This document shows, in pieces, positions 34,090 to 45,899 of a DNA stretch of 50,664 nt. Made by a program: the position numbers and the translations under genes. Position 1 is the first letter of the stretch. Each line of letters begins with the position of its first letter. This DNA is from Gnetum montanum (Eukaryota; Streptophyta; Gnetopsida; Gnetales; Gnetaceae), in the NCBI GenBank assembly GCA_015680685.1, contig MNCI01026285.1:2924-53587 (forward strand), given 5' to 3'. The notes below the pieces were generated by a model, which was given only the letters and a program-made list of their open reading frames with translations, made no database searches and was not told the DNA's origin.

Positions 34090-36490
34090 AATATCTATTT
34101 TTTGATTAGGCATTCAACCCCTTCGATTGATGATTGGGTTGCAAATTAATAGCCCTCATAGCATTGTGTTTTGGTTGAGTGGGTAGTTCACCCTACATTG
34201 GTGGAGCACGTGGTAGCTATGCAATTGGAGGAGGAGTGTGCGCAAGGACAAGAGGAGGATAAGGATAGGGGGAAACATCCCTTTTTCCATGTGGAGATGG
34301 AGTTTGATAATAGTCAAAATGGTGGTAATAAGGTTGTAACTAAGAAACATGACTGGAAGAGTCACGTGGAAACATGGATCGTTGAACATGATAACGATAT
34401 GGATCAAGCTACCAATAAGGGTATTATTGCCTTGGTGGCATAGGCGCCCATGATTGTGGTTGCTATCATTATTGGTACTATTCATATGATTGTAGTGGAG
34501 CTCCACTTAAATAATATGGTTGTTGCTGGTAGAACTACCTAAGATTACCTTGAGGATAAGGCAACCTCCTAGATGTTTTCCTTTGTGTAAGTTCTGAATG
34601 TAAGGCATACACCCCAAACTCTTGAATATGTGACACAATGGGGCAACATCCCTTAGGATGTTCATACTAGAAGACATCACATCCATGATCATCATTTGAT
34701 TCACTATCCACAACCTCTTCTATCATAGCAATTTTTCCCTTACCTTTGTAATATGCACATTCAACTTCTTTGCACCTCCTACACTCATGATCACTACCTT
34801 ATTTTTGGGACTCTTCAGTAATTTTGAGGACAACTTGAAATTTTCTATCCATGGAGTCTCTTAACTGATCAACCTTGGCCATAATTTTAGATTAGAATTG
34901 TTGAAGTGACAAGGCTTTTTTATGCACCCCTTCATTAAATACAAGTTCATCCTCACTATCACAAAATCGAACCTCCCACTTGTGAATGAAAAGATTGTGA
35001 TTGTACTCCTTTTCGCTTTCTTCTTTTCCTAGTTCACACTCATCTTTAGCAACCTACTCTATTAACCTTTGTACTTGATGGATGTTTAGTTCTGAAAATC
35101 ACCCTTAAGCATAGACACCAAGGGTTCTCCTTGGTTCATTATGAAGCCTATCCACAATGTGGTGGAGTTGAGCCAATTGAGAATAACCATGGCCAAGGCA
35201 TTTGTGCATCAAGGCATATTATCGGCCAATGGTAGCATCCAAGGGTTTGTGTGCTCCTTGTTTCCATCCTTGAATTTTCTTCCTTAAGTTAGACACCTAG
35301 GAGTATATTTGATAATTAGCATTGAACATTTCAAGCATGGTACTCCATCATCTAATAGATTTGAGTTCTAAGGACTGGTACCAGTTCTCTGCCTCTTTGA
35401 TGAGTGTCTTGGGAAATAACTTCATTTTCTACCATTCATTCTTTATGTTTTGCAAGGCACATGCATCTTGGAAAGCTTAAAGATGATTTTCTAGATCAAA
35501 GTTATATCCTCTTTCAAATCGAGGAATATTTTTCATGTCTAACCATTTGATATGACTGTCTATCACATGCCTTGTTGAAATTCTGACTACCTTTGCTATG
35601 TTAAGCATACTTCAAGTAGTAAATAGAGGCTCATCATGGCCTTGATCATGGTGCCTATGATGCCCTTTACTACCCCTTTATTCATGGCAGTGTTCTTTTC
35701 TTAAACTTCTGCATCGTTGATCTTGCCTATCTTGATGGTTCCTTTGGTCATTTTGGTCCCAACAGTTGTTTTTTTTTTTTCATTTTGATCACCTCCATTA
35801 CAATCTTACCTTCTATGGTCATGATTAGAGCTACAAGAAGAAGATGATGATGAAGGGAAAGATGAAGGAGAACCAGCATCATCATGATGACTACTATTGC
35901 ATCTTCAGTAATCGTGACCATGATCATGATCTTGCTTCTTACTTACATCCCTATCTTGACTTGACCCTCTAGATCTTACTTTGTTAGTGGAACCCTTGTT
36001 ACTAGAATTAAGATTGTGAACTATGGAGTGTAGATTCTATTTTTCACCTTCATCATCAAAGCTAAAGAGAGGAGCTTTATTGAGTGAAAGATCCCCACTA
36101 GCTTTTTGGTACAATAAGAATGGAAAATCATTAAGTCCTTTTCCCTTCAAAAGTTCATAGTGCTACTCTAGCTACCGATCTCGTAGGTGTTGTCCTTCAA
36201 TGGGATGATAATTTCTAGCATCAACATCTTCCATGATATATTCCCCATGGTGGTCTTGAAGACCACATCATGCAAGCATTTGATAGAGCATTGTAGGGGC
36301 TGCATGATCAAGTAGCAACACAATGTTTCCCTTCATGTCACACCACCATAGTTGTTCATCCTAGTGTAAGATGAAGGTGAAGTTCAGCACATACTCATTA
36401 GGATGAGTATATGTAATTTGGTACTATTGAGGCTTTGATGGATGAGTGTTATCAGGCTTGGGTGGAGAAGCGCTCCTGTGAGAAGAAGAC
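34090..36490 (-). pseudogene. Element B gag
   Basis: The minus strand from an ATG near 36490 (MSSSHR...) encodes a Ser/His-rich N-terminal part near 35830-36000, then the retrotransposon gag fold: IPRFERGYNFDLENHL near 35510, LFPKTLIKEAENWYQSLELK near 35400, and LDATIGR followed by ALMHKCLGHGYSQLAQLHH near 35200. The proline/His-rich end lies at 34150-34500. The + strand frame 34171-34443 is a shadow. Gag builds the particle. The order gag to PR is continuous. Confidence 0.7.
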
Positions 36491-36633
36491 ATTGTTAATT
36501 GGTAAAACAAAAATCACAGTGTGCTCCGAGAATTTGATGTAGTAATTGTAACACAAGATATGACTCTTAGGTTCATTCCAATGATTTAAATACTTTCACT
36601 AGATCCTAGATAGTGCACAAAACAACAAAAAGG

Positions 36634-36651
36634 TCCCTAGTAATGGCACCA
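36634..36651 (-). other. Element B primer binding site (tRNA-Asp type)
   Basis: The minus strand reads TGGTGCCATTACTAGGGA, one base from the LTR end. It corresponds to TGGCGCCGTTGCCGGGGA, the tRNA-Asp-complementary PBS of many plant gypsy elements. All five differences are C>T or G>A. Confidence 0.85.
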
Positions 36652-36652
36652 A

Positions 36653-37552
36653 TGATGAGCAATGAGGTACCCCTATGCCCAACTATACAAATCAGTAAGG
36701 CATTACACATGATCTGGTCAAATTCCATGGACCTATAATTATCTCATACACTAGTTCATCTAGGAAGTGAAGTGGCATTAAGAACGTTTGTTGTCTTCCC
36801 AACTACACTTGTGAGGCTCAAGGATACAGTTTAAGTGTAATTAAGGTATATGAATTTTTATCGTTTTTATATTTTATGGATGTAATTGCCTATAATAAGA
36901 ATAAAGGGTAAAGTAGATTGAAACTAATGTCTATTGCCTAGCTAGCCTAACACAAGTAACCACCCCACTTTCCTGNATTGAGCCTAACACAAGTAACCAC
37001 CCCACTTTCCTAGACACATCTTGAACACATATAGCACTATTGGACTACCAAACGTAAGTGTTACTAGGTTACCAGGTACTATATAAATTCTTAAAGTGGT
37101 CACGCCTATGTTAATTAATTGCTAGAAAAAAATTACTTAATCAAATGTATTAAAGTAAAGAACAAGAAAGTAGAATGCATTAAAGAAAATATTAAGCTAT
37201 TCTCAATGCTACAAGGATTATCAAAAGAGTTCATTTTATTCCCATCACACTACTACACTTAGGTACATTAGTGCTTAAACAAAGACATGTACACACTTAA
37301 GACTCTTTTTGCAGGCACTCAGAAAATATTCTAACTTTGAGAGAAATAAATTACAAGAGCTTTGTTACCTTTCTTGAAAATGAAAAACTAAAACTATTCA
37401 AAACTGACTCAAAATGAGAGCTGAGGCACAGTATTTATAGACTTGGAGAATATACCCCAACATCAAATATCTGACATTAAATCCAAGCCCCAATCTCACA
37501 TACATGATGTTGCAGCCTCGATGTCATAGCTATCATAAATGGTGGTTCATCA
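36653..37552 (-). repeat. Element B 5' LTR (900 bp)
   Basis: The + strand starts TGATGAG next to the PBS and ends TTCATCA. The minus-strand TATA (CTATAAATAC) lies at about 37428-37438. It is a diverged member of the LTR1/LTR2 family: GAGTGGCGAGGTACCCCTAC in LTR2 is GAGCAATGAGGTACCCCTAT here. A single n at 36976 interrupts it. Confidence 0.85.
36945..37011. repeat. 30-bp direct duplication around an n
   Basis: 36945-36974 (GCCTAACACAAGTAACC...) is repeated exactly at 36982-37011, with n at 36976 between. This is most likely a failed contig overlap rather than a real duplication. Confidence 0.8.
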
Positions 37553-37958
37553 TACCTACTCCATGATTTTAGTGTAATTATGTCGTCACAATTGGTTGTA
37601 GATGTTGTAGTAGTAACCATAGTTACTCTTATGGTAGGATCCTCTAGTTACATCTTATAGTTCATGGTGGATGATCCAAACACTCAAAGAGAAATAGAGT
37701 GGAATGAGGCCTCATATTCTGTATGAGTTCAATGATTATCCTAAATCTAGAAGATGTTCAAGAATTTATAGTACAATGCTAATAACACATTGATTCTAAA
37801 TCACCACATAAACACTCTATTCCAAAATCCTCCTAGAAATTTCTACCTACTAGAAGCATAAGCCTAGTCTCAAATTGATATACTTTGTTCATTCTTGGTT
37901 TCAATGTTTTTTGATCTAATGGTTTTTATGCTTCAATTTTTTTAGGTATAGGACATAC
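37553..37958. other. Flank between element B LTR and the H region
   Basis: AT-rich; no domain recognised. The five bases after the LTR (tacct) would be one target-site copy of element B. Confidence 0.3.
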
Positions 37959-37975
37959 CATGGGGGATTTGTGAA
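37959..37975 (+). other. PPT-like motif upstream of gene H
   Basis: CCATGGGGGATTTGTGA resembles TCATGGGGGAAT at 20941-20955 on the minus strand. It lies about 400 bases before the H reading frame and on the same strand, the arrangement also seen in element A. Confidence 0.35.
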
Positions 37976-38371
37976 GAATGAAAAAACCTTGTTCATGGCC
38001 TATACAGCCTAGAGAAGTTTAAGTAAGATGAATTCATAAGAGTGTGAGTGCTTAACTAGCTTGGTGCTAAGTTTGGTAGGTACCTTATGAAGTATTCTCA
38101 TGTATATCAGACATGTATAGCTACTAACTATACACATGAATTTTGGGCTCTCTGAGATTTAAAAGCATGCTCACAAGTTTTTTTAAGGATTCTAGCTTTG
38201 CCTAAGCCTAGTAAATAAAAGTTATTTAAGCATGATTAACATTTTAGTATTTTTGGTTTTCTAAATTTTTAGTTTTTATAATTTTTTTTTTGTGGTTTTA
38301 CATGTCCATGGTGTAAAAGGATAACAATATATCTTTTTGTTGTTAATTATGTGCATGAGCTTATCATCAAA

Positions 38372-41089
38372 ATGACCATTGTAGGTCATGTTGAGGAGAA
38401 TATTCAACTCAAGTAGGGTGAAGTAGACCTATCATAGGAATGGTTGGCAAACAAAGCTCCTATAGGTGTCCAATAGAGGATCACTAATGTAGGTTTGTTT
38501 GACTTATTCATGCTACCTAGTCCATCAATGTCAAGGGCTGAGATGTTGAACATGATTAACTCTTTTGATGAAGGGATCATCAAATTCATCACTCTTATTC
38601 ATGATTTTCCTATGGTTTTGAGCATTAATGATTCCATGTTTAGTAATCTCTATGGCATACCTTATAATGATATCAAGGTTATTGTTAAAGTAGAAAAAGA
38701 TGTAGGCCATAGAGAGGAAATGGAGGCTTGGCTTAATTCTCCTACTAGTGGTGCATTATCTTTTAGCAAGTGTAAACTTGAGAAAGAAAATGAGACTTTC
38801 TCACTATTTTATTCTAGAGCCTTTCTCATGCTACTATTGCAGAAGAAAACTATAGGAGTGCAACAAGCTTGGACAATGAAAAATGTTTTAACTAATGGAA
38901 CTAGGTTTGATTGGGCTACCTTCTTGATCATTGGGCTACGAGATAAAATCTAAAAACTCTATAATAACCTTGATTCTATATACTATGTGCATTTTACATT
39001 CTTTGATGTATATCTCAAAAGGTTCATGGAGTTCTTGATGATTATGAGGGATGAAAAGTAGGCAGCACATAATGCTTTCCAACTCTCCAAGCCTTAGGCT
39101 AAACACATCATTCAAGTGATGCATGTTTAAGATCCACCAATGAAGGAGGTGGGTGAATCATTGTTAATTACCAATAAGAATGTTAGTGGTGTACACTATT
39201 GTTTCCCTAATAGCATGGAAATAGGATCCTATGCTATATGTGGTAATGTAAAAAGAGCCAAAAGGATATGCACAAAAGTTGATGGTGTTGCTAGAGAAAA
39301 GATGAAGAGGCCACATGTTGAGGAAAAAGTTTCAATCGTTGACTAGCTAGCACCTAAAAAGCTAGCCATGAAGTTTAACAAGGTTAACCCAATTGTTGGA
39401 GGTATGTACATATTTTTTATATTTTTATATTTTAGCTTGTATATTCTTTGATTATATTTTTTTGGTTATATTTTTATTGCTAAAATGTTTACAAACTTGT
39501 TTTATGTTTGGCTTTGATTTCTTGTAGGAAGGAAACAAGAATCAGATGCCCAAGCTACTACGAATGAGGAGCAACAATGCAAGGAAGAGGAGGAAATGAC
39601 ATCCCATAAAGCACTAGATATTTTGGAATCCATTTTAGATGATTTTTCTTTAGGAGACAATCCTTCGATGGACATATCTCATAACCTTCCTAGTAAATTT
39701 TGGTGTTACTTATATTTTATTTCAAATTTTATACATTTTTATTGTATATTATATTGATTTTCATAGTCATTGCAGTTCATGAGCCTCCTCTAGAAGCATT
39801 CACATCTACATTTCATTCTAGGCCTTTGGTGGAGATCTTAGAAAAGATGGAATTCATGCAAAGAATGGTAGATGACATGGTTGATAGGTTATAGCAGATA
39901 GCCCCTAATGTTGGTAAGATAAGTTAGAACATTTCTATTTTCCATTTTTGTTTTATATTTTTATATTTTTTTATGTTTTATGGCTACATTATCTTATTAG
40001 TTTCTAAGTATTTTGTGTTATTTTTTATTTTCCTAGGTTTTTGGCTATTGCAGTGTCCAAAGTTAGATGGGATCTTACACAAGACATCAAATTTGATGAG
40101 ATTCCAATGCTACTACCTAATGTAAAAAGTGTTCCATAGAGATTATATGAAGGGACTACCAAGTATGCTATATCATATTCAAAGATATCTTCAAAGTCCA
40201 AACTCTCTAATGAGTTTCTGTGGGAGAGGTTTATGGCCTTAGAAAAGAAGAACAAGCAATTAACAGCTAAGAACAAGAGCCTCAAAGATCACAAGGAGTT
40301 CATAGATCCTTATGTGGCCAATAGGATCTCCTTATGCATAAATAAGATTGAGTGATTGCAGTACTGAAATACCATTCAAAGTAAGGTTGTTCTATCCAAG
40401 TGCAATGTGAGGAAGTACATGCAAGTGGAGCTAGTGGTTTATAAGACTAGTGATTAAGGAAACTATTGCCCATGGGTGCTTGAATGAAGAAAGAAAAAAA
40501 AGACTCATAAGTAGCTATACAAGGCAAAGAAGAAGAACTACCTGAGGTTATGGCATGAGGCATCCAAGAAACAATGAAAGCATGAGTTGTTTATATAGAG
40601 AATATATGCAAAGGACACCTTTAGCATATTTGAGAAATCAATGGTGACTGTTGATTCTCCTACTTCTTAGATCACTATTGCATTTAGGGAAACTACCATT
40701 GCTACTCTTTCCTATGCTCCTCCTAAGTGGGTAAACATAAAGAAGGGAAAGATCTTGGTAGGAGTGGATTTAGGAGAAATAAATTAGGCAAACATGAGTG
40801 AAGAACAATGTCTTTACAGGTTGGAGGTTGGCCTCTAGAAGTTCACTCTTAAAGATATCACTTCCAAATCTCCTGAGGTTTGCACAAACATGTTTTAAGT
40901 TTCTAGTTGTTGTTTTTATTTTTTGTTTTACTTTTTTTTAGTCATACTCTTCAATCATTATGACTACTAATCATTTGTATTTTTTATTTCCTAGAGGTTC
41001 CAAATGATAGTGGTGATGACATTGGTGACAATGATGATGATAATCCTTCATCTCCTTTTATGGCTTACTTTTGGCTATTGTTGGACTAA
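38372..41089 (+). pseudogene. Five-exon gene remnant H, unknown TE-type protein
   Basis: Exons 38372-39401, 39528-39692, 39776-39913, 40054-40877 and 40997-41089 join into one frame of 750 codons. The introns (126, 83, 140 and 119 bp) are AT-rich with GT...AG ends, phases 1, 1, 1, 0. About 20 in-frame stops occur, all one transition from CAG, CAA, CGA or TGG, and no frameshift is needed. The N-terminal part contains APIGVQ, MLPSPSMSRAEMLNMI, SINDSMFSNLYGIP and FDWATFLIIGLRDKI, in the style of extra ORFs of plant Tat/Athila elements. The middle is charged (LEKKNKQLTAKNKSLKDHKE), probably coiled coil. The end is acidic (NDSGDDIGDNDDDNPSS). It is antisense to elements B and D on either side. ATG 38372 is the first in frame; an upstream exon is possible. 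Confidence 0.7.
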
Positions 41090-41569
41090 TTATATTTCAT
41101 TTTTTTTGTTATAGTGTTATATTTGTTTTTATTTGACTATCATAGCCTTGGAGACTAAGTATTATTTTTGTTATTGCCTTTTGCATAGTGCAATTATGAC
41201 TATGGACATTTATTTTTTTCTGATTGTCACACAATGTGACTATGGCTACCATTTTGATTTTGGTTTAAACCATTTTTTTAGTTTTTTATGTTTTAAAATT
41301 TTTATGTAATTTTGTCTATACTATTTTTTATATTTTCCATTTTCTATTTTTTTGTTGTTTTATACTTTTTGTAAAGATAAAAAATAGACATATGTTGTAA
41401 ATCAATGCAAAAGTGTAAAGTAAGACTACATGAAAAACTAATAATCATGATGCAACAAAATAAAAATCGTAAGGAAAAAAGGTAAAGATGTAGATAAAAA
41501 ATTGAAAATAAGACTATTAGCTAAATTGCATAAGGAAAATAAAATGAGCAACATGTTTAATTACACAAC
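41090..41569. other. T-rich then A-rich noncoding stretch
   Basis: Low-complexity T-rich sequence after the H stop, turning A-rich from about 41380. No coding domain and no LTR edge recognised. Confidence 0.4.
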
Positions 41570-44500
41570 TATTTTCTAATCTTTAAAAGATTAGGGAACT
41601 TATATGATTTTCATTGCATGATCTTGTACTCCTCATTTCCTTCACTCATGATGTTAAATGGAAGTTCTTCCCATGATTTTTCTTAGCCCCAGCACCATTA
41701 GTTTTGTCATGGTTGGTATTATTGCAGTTTTTGGCTTCATTTTTTACTGTGAGAGTTTCTTCTTGAAACTTCACCTTAGATCCTTGCTTTATGTCAACAT
41801 TGTTGATCAATAGCGGACCATGTTATCTCCATGGATTCTGATTTCATCTCCCTCATAAGGTAGGTGAATTTCTTAATGGATTGGAAAAAAGACTACTCAT
41901 GATCTAGCCAACCAAGGCCTTCCTAGGATTAGGTTAAAACCTAGTATCTCTTCCACCACAAGGAAATCAGCATATCTAAGGAACTATTTCCCAACCATGA
42001 AGTCTAGTTCATAGCTGCCCATGATCCATTGAAGGACATAAGGATAGAGGTGGAGGTATTCTGGATGTGATCTACCAAGCCTAAGTACTCCAAGATAAGA
42101 AATGGCATAACATTTGTAGTCAGCCCATCATCTACATGTGCTTAGTGAATCTTGTACTAGTCAATTCTAATCATTATAAATAGAAGAGCTTTGGACACCT
42201 AATCATTTTAAGTGTTGGTTTTCACTTCACTATCATGAAATGTTAAGATAGTTAGCTTCATTTCTTCCTAGGATGAAATTATTATTATCACTACATGGAT
42301 AGCCTCTTTGTTAGCTGGAATATCCTCACTCATAGAAATACAAGTTAATATCTTAACTAGTGTTTCATGGTGGGTAGAAAAGGTTATAACTAGGTCATAC
42401 AAGATCAAAGAAGTATTCTTCTATTTTAGCAAGAGCTTAACCTACTCTAGGGTAGTGTGGAAGTCCTTACCATTATTAGATGCCTTATCAGTTTTGTTAG
42501 CTTTGATCTCCTCCATTCTACCCAAGATATTAACCTCATGTTTCAATGTTTGTTGTTTTAGCCTCCTTCCATTATCTTGTTTTTGGTTATCCTTCCTAGG
42601 TTGTTTGGTAGATGTTGCTAGAGAATTGGAATTCATGGGTATGACTACAATTAGGATAGGCTTCGATAGGCCTACTTCCTTCCACATTTTGATTGGTTAG
42701 TGTCCTTATTTTTATGCTTAGAAGCTAGTTTCTTACATTGTTTTGGTAGTGATTTTTTGTTGTTTTGCTAGGAAGAGTTTAAGGCTCTAGGTACTATGGA
42801 AGGATGTTGGTTCACTTGGTTTACAAGCTTATTAGTAGAAGAAGGAGGTACTCTGATGACAAATGGTTCTTTGAGAGACACTTGTGGTGATATCCTTATG
42901 ATAAAAGAAGTCCTTAAACTCATAGAAGCTGAAGCATCTTATTACAAGAAGGTATCTGAACCATAAATGGCTCTCTAGCAAGTTTTGGCTTGTCATGTAA
43001 GTTGAAGGTGGCAATGGTAAATTGGTCATTAGCCACATTGAGGGGATCCTTGTATACCTACATTGGTTGATTTTGGAGCCTAACAAGGTTAGATGCATCT
43101 AGAACCAACTCTCCACTATCTATCAGCTTTTGTAGATCATCTTTTAAGGCCAACTAGAAATTTTTTTCATGGCCAAGAAATTGGTGATAGTGATAAAACT
43201 AATCTAACTTGAAGTATTTAGGCATAGGAGGATCATATTTTGTGGCTATAGTAGCATCTTTAGCAATCTTACATAGGCGATCATACCTCTTATGAGCATT
43301 CTTGAATAGCTTCTTGTATTGAATATGGCTACTCTTGAGTAACTAATTAAGAAGATTTAACATTTTCATGGGTAGTTTCATATCATTGGACCTATCTTTC
43401 CACTCAAAATTAGGCTTTGGTGGGTTAGACATGGAAGCACCTAACATTAATGGATGAGGAGCTATGGTAGGGGCCTTAGGTTGCATGGTTTTTAGTCCCT
43501 ATGTTGTTTTTGGTTCTTTGGCCACTATGGCCATCACTACATGTGCTTGTTTGCCTTTGGCCCTATCCCATATGGTGTGTTGATTCTTATAGATTACATA
43601 TGCAGGGTCATTACTAACTTCTACTACATCCTTAATATTCTTGACTTGGGAAAAGGCTTAACTGAGGAACTAGGAATCTAAATAATAAAGCTTAGAATTG
43701 ATAAAATCATTTACTACCCCCTTGAAAATGGTCAAAATGTGTGCTTCAAAAATAGGTTTAAGCATTTCATTAAGCATGGCATTTCATCTTTGTATAAACT
43801 TTTGAATGGGGTCAAGGGACCCCTATCTCTCTTTCATGAGTTAATCAAATGTTGTTTTGGATTTTAAGTTGTACTTAAACTAGTTAATAAATTGGTTTAC
43901 AAGTCATCTAGGGAAGAGATAGATCCTCTAGGTATTGCTCAATACTAGTCAAGAAATTTTCCAATTAAGAACATGGAAAAGACACATAACATGAAATGGA
44001 GCCAAGCCTACAATAATAGGCATACCAAATGGAAGGTAATTATACGAGCATTAGGATCACTTTCACCATTGTACTTAGTGAAATGAGGGATGGTTATGCC
44101 TATAGGAAGAGTTATTTGTGGGACATTAGGGCTAATCAAGTCATCTTGGTAAAATTCCATGACTTTTATTGTCTGGTTGGTGCTTGCCTTAAGCTTCTTT
44201 AGTTTATCAATGAGGCTTTGGATCAACAAAAAAGATTGATCTAGATTCTAAGATGCTCTTGTAGGTTCTGTTGGTTGGATGGTTGCTTACACTAGTGGTT
44301 GAATGGCTTGAGGCCAAGCAATAGGATGTGGCATTGATTGGAAATGCCTTGTTATCATTATTGTAGGGGGGTTAAAGTGAGAAAACAATGTTTGAATAGG
44401 GATTTCCAAGATAAAGGGAACAAAGGAGATGCAAGAAGTTTGTGGGACTTGAGGTCCCAAAGAAGAGTCTACTAAGAAGGTGAATGGGGGAGGCATAAAA

Positions 44501-45075
44501 GCCACACTATGCAATGAGAATGTGGAATGGGGTTGGGTGATAAATGGGAGAGATGTGAACAAGGAGGAAACTTGAGGAACTGGTTATGAAGTTTGCCCCA
44601 AGGAGATGATAGGTGTTACCTACATATTTTATAAAGGATTGATCATAAAGTTAGGGATAGAAGTTTGTAAAATTTTCTCCTCCTAGGCATCCTCTATGTA
44701 ATAACCTCAAAATTCATCCTATTCATCTCAATCATGCTCTAGGCTAGACTCTTCGCTTGCTACAATTTTTTCATCATCATCTACTAACTAGACTAACATG
44801 TTGATGTAAGCTTTAGAGACATCTATTCTATTGTACAAGAAAGGAATATATTCTTTTCCTTTCTTGTGGATAATTTCAACACATATTTGGAGTCTAACTT
44901 CTTACACATGATGAGAAGGCCAACTTGGTTCTTCATGTTGATAATGTTATAATACTCTTGAGTAAGAGTAGCATGTGTAGAATCACACCCTAAATGTCCT
45001 AGGAACTGTCTACATTCCATCACAGTTGGGTCCTTAGGATCGTAGATGGAGGTAGATTGTTGATTAGCAGCCATG
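41570..45075 (-). pseudogene. Tat-type gypsy gag and protease (element D)
   Basis: The minus strand starts at the ATG 45073-45075 (MAANQQSTSIYDPKDP) and passes a proline-rich segment (44287-44562). The gag core has ITIPHFTKYNGESDPNARI at about 44050-44130, matching the PxFxxYDGxxDPxxHL signature. Protease lies at ~41820-42150: DDGLTTNVMPFLILEYLGL (usual DxGSSxNVM) and an ILGRPWL-like ending. Gag and PR are in one orientation and order, with many stops. Element E (23190-26900) has the matching RT-RH-IN in the same orientation, so D and E may be halves of one element separated by B and H. Confidence 0.7.
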
Positions 45076-45184
45076 GTAATGATGTTGTATAGGAAAATAA
45101 TTAATGCAAAAGGCATAAAATGTATGAGACTAGTTAATTGGTCAAGGTGATAAAGGCTTTTAAGGTTTTTAATGCTTTTCAAAA

Positions 45185-45350
45185 GCTACAAACTTGTAGC
45201 ATATAAGACTCACAACATGTGAGGATGTAGCATGTGAAGCTACAACATGTAAGACTCATAGTGTGTGGGAATTACAATGTGTAGGAGTTGCAATGTGTGA
45301 AGCTATAGCATGTAAGGCTATTGCTTGTAAAGCTATAGCATATGAAGCAA
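45185..45350. repeat. Short tandem repeats of GCATGTAAG / GAAGCTA type
   Basis: Roughly eight imperfect 15-22 base units such as AGCATGTGAAGCTACAACAT and AGCTATAGCATGTAAGGCTA. It lies directly upstream of the element D gag start, in the expected 5' leader. Confidence 0.65.
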
Positions 45351-45899
45351 ATTAAACTTTAAAATGTAACAAAAAAGAGGATAATAATACACACTACAAT
45401 TGTAAAAATGACTTTTTCTTACTTTAAATTTTCTCTAGCATATTTTGATAAGGTAGGAAATAAATGCAAATAGGCTTTAGCATATGAAAGAAAAAGGAAA
45501 AACTACAAACTAGAAACACTAGAAACAAAGGTAGCCTATGCACTACAATCACAAGGATAGTGTAGGGAACTATGGCAACACTATGCACTACAACTATAAA
45601 AATCAATTTTTTCATGTGTAAAGTATAGGGAATATAGAAAACACTACATATTAAAACTACAAAATACAATAACAAAATTCTTTGTGAATAAAATTAGCTA
45701 CAAGGCTACATGTTGGGGTTTTAAGAAACTCAAAAAAAAATTTGTTTGGCCAAATAAACTCATACATCAAGGCAAAAACAAACAAAGAATTTTTTACAAG
45801 CATGTTTTGGCTGAGAAGTTAGGTGTAGGCCATCATTCTAGCATTAGAAACTATTTCACACTAAGATCTTCAATTTTCCAACACTAACTTTTTTAGTTG
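45351..45899. other. AT-rich leader between elements D and C
   Basis: Repeated CACTACAA and AAAACTACA motifs. No LTR edge or PBS for element D could be fixed here. The short frames on both strands lack domains. Confidence 0.35.

Larger units (their letters stand above)
29341..37552 (-). mobile_element. Ty3/gypsy element B (Athila-like), interrupted by a solo LTR
   Basis: The minus strand runs right to left: 5' LTR 36653-37552, PBS 36634-36651, gag 34090-36490, PR 33545-34060, RT 32330-32960, RNase H 31599-32330, [solo LTR insertion 30664-31598], integrase 29460-30663. There is no second RNase H, which with the gag type and tRNA-Asp-like PBS points to Athila or a relative rather than Tat. The 3' LTR is missing. 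CpG is almost absent, so B is older than the LTR inserted in it. Confidence 0.85.

Noticed and set aside
34171-34443. 90-codon + strand frame rich in acidic residues
   Set aside because: It is the complement of the His/Pro-rich end of element B gag and has no domain.
42308-42700. 130-codon + strand frame with apparent hydrophobic stretch
   Set aside because: It overlaps Tat gag-PR on the minus strand and matches no + strand family.
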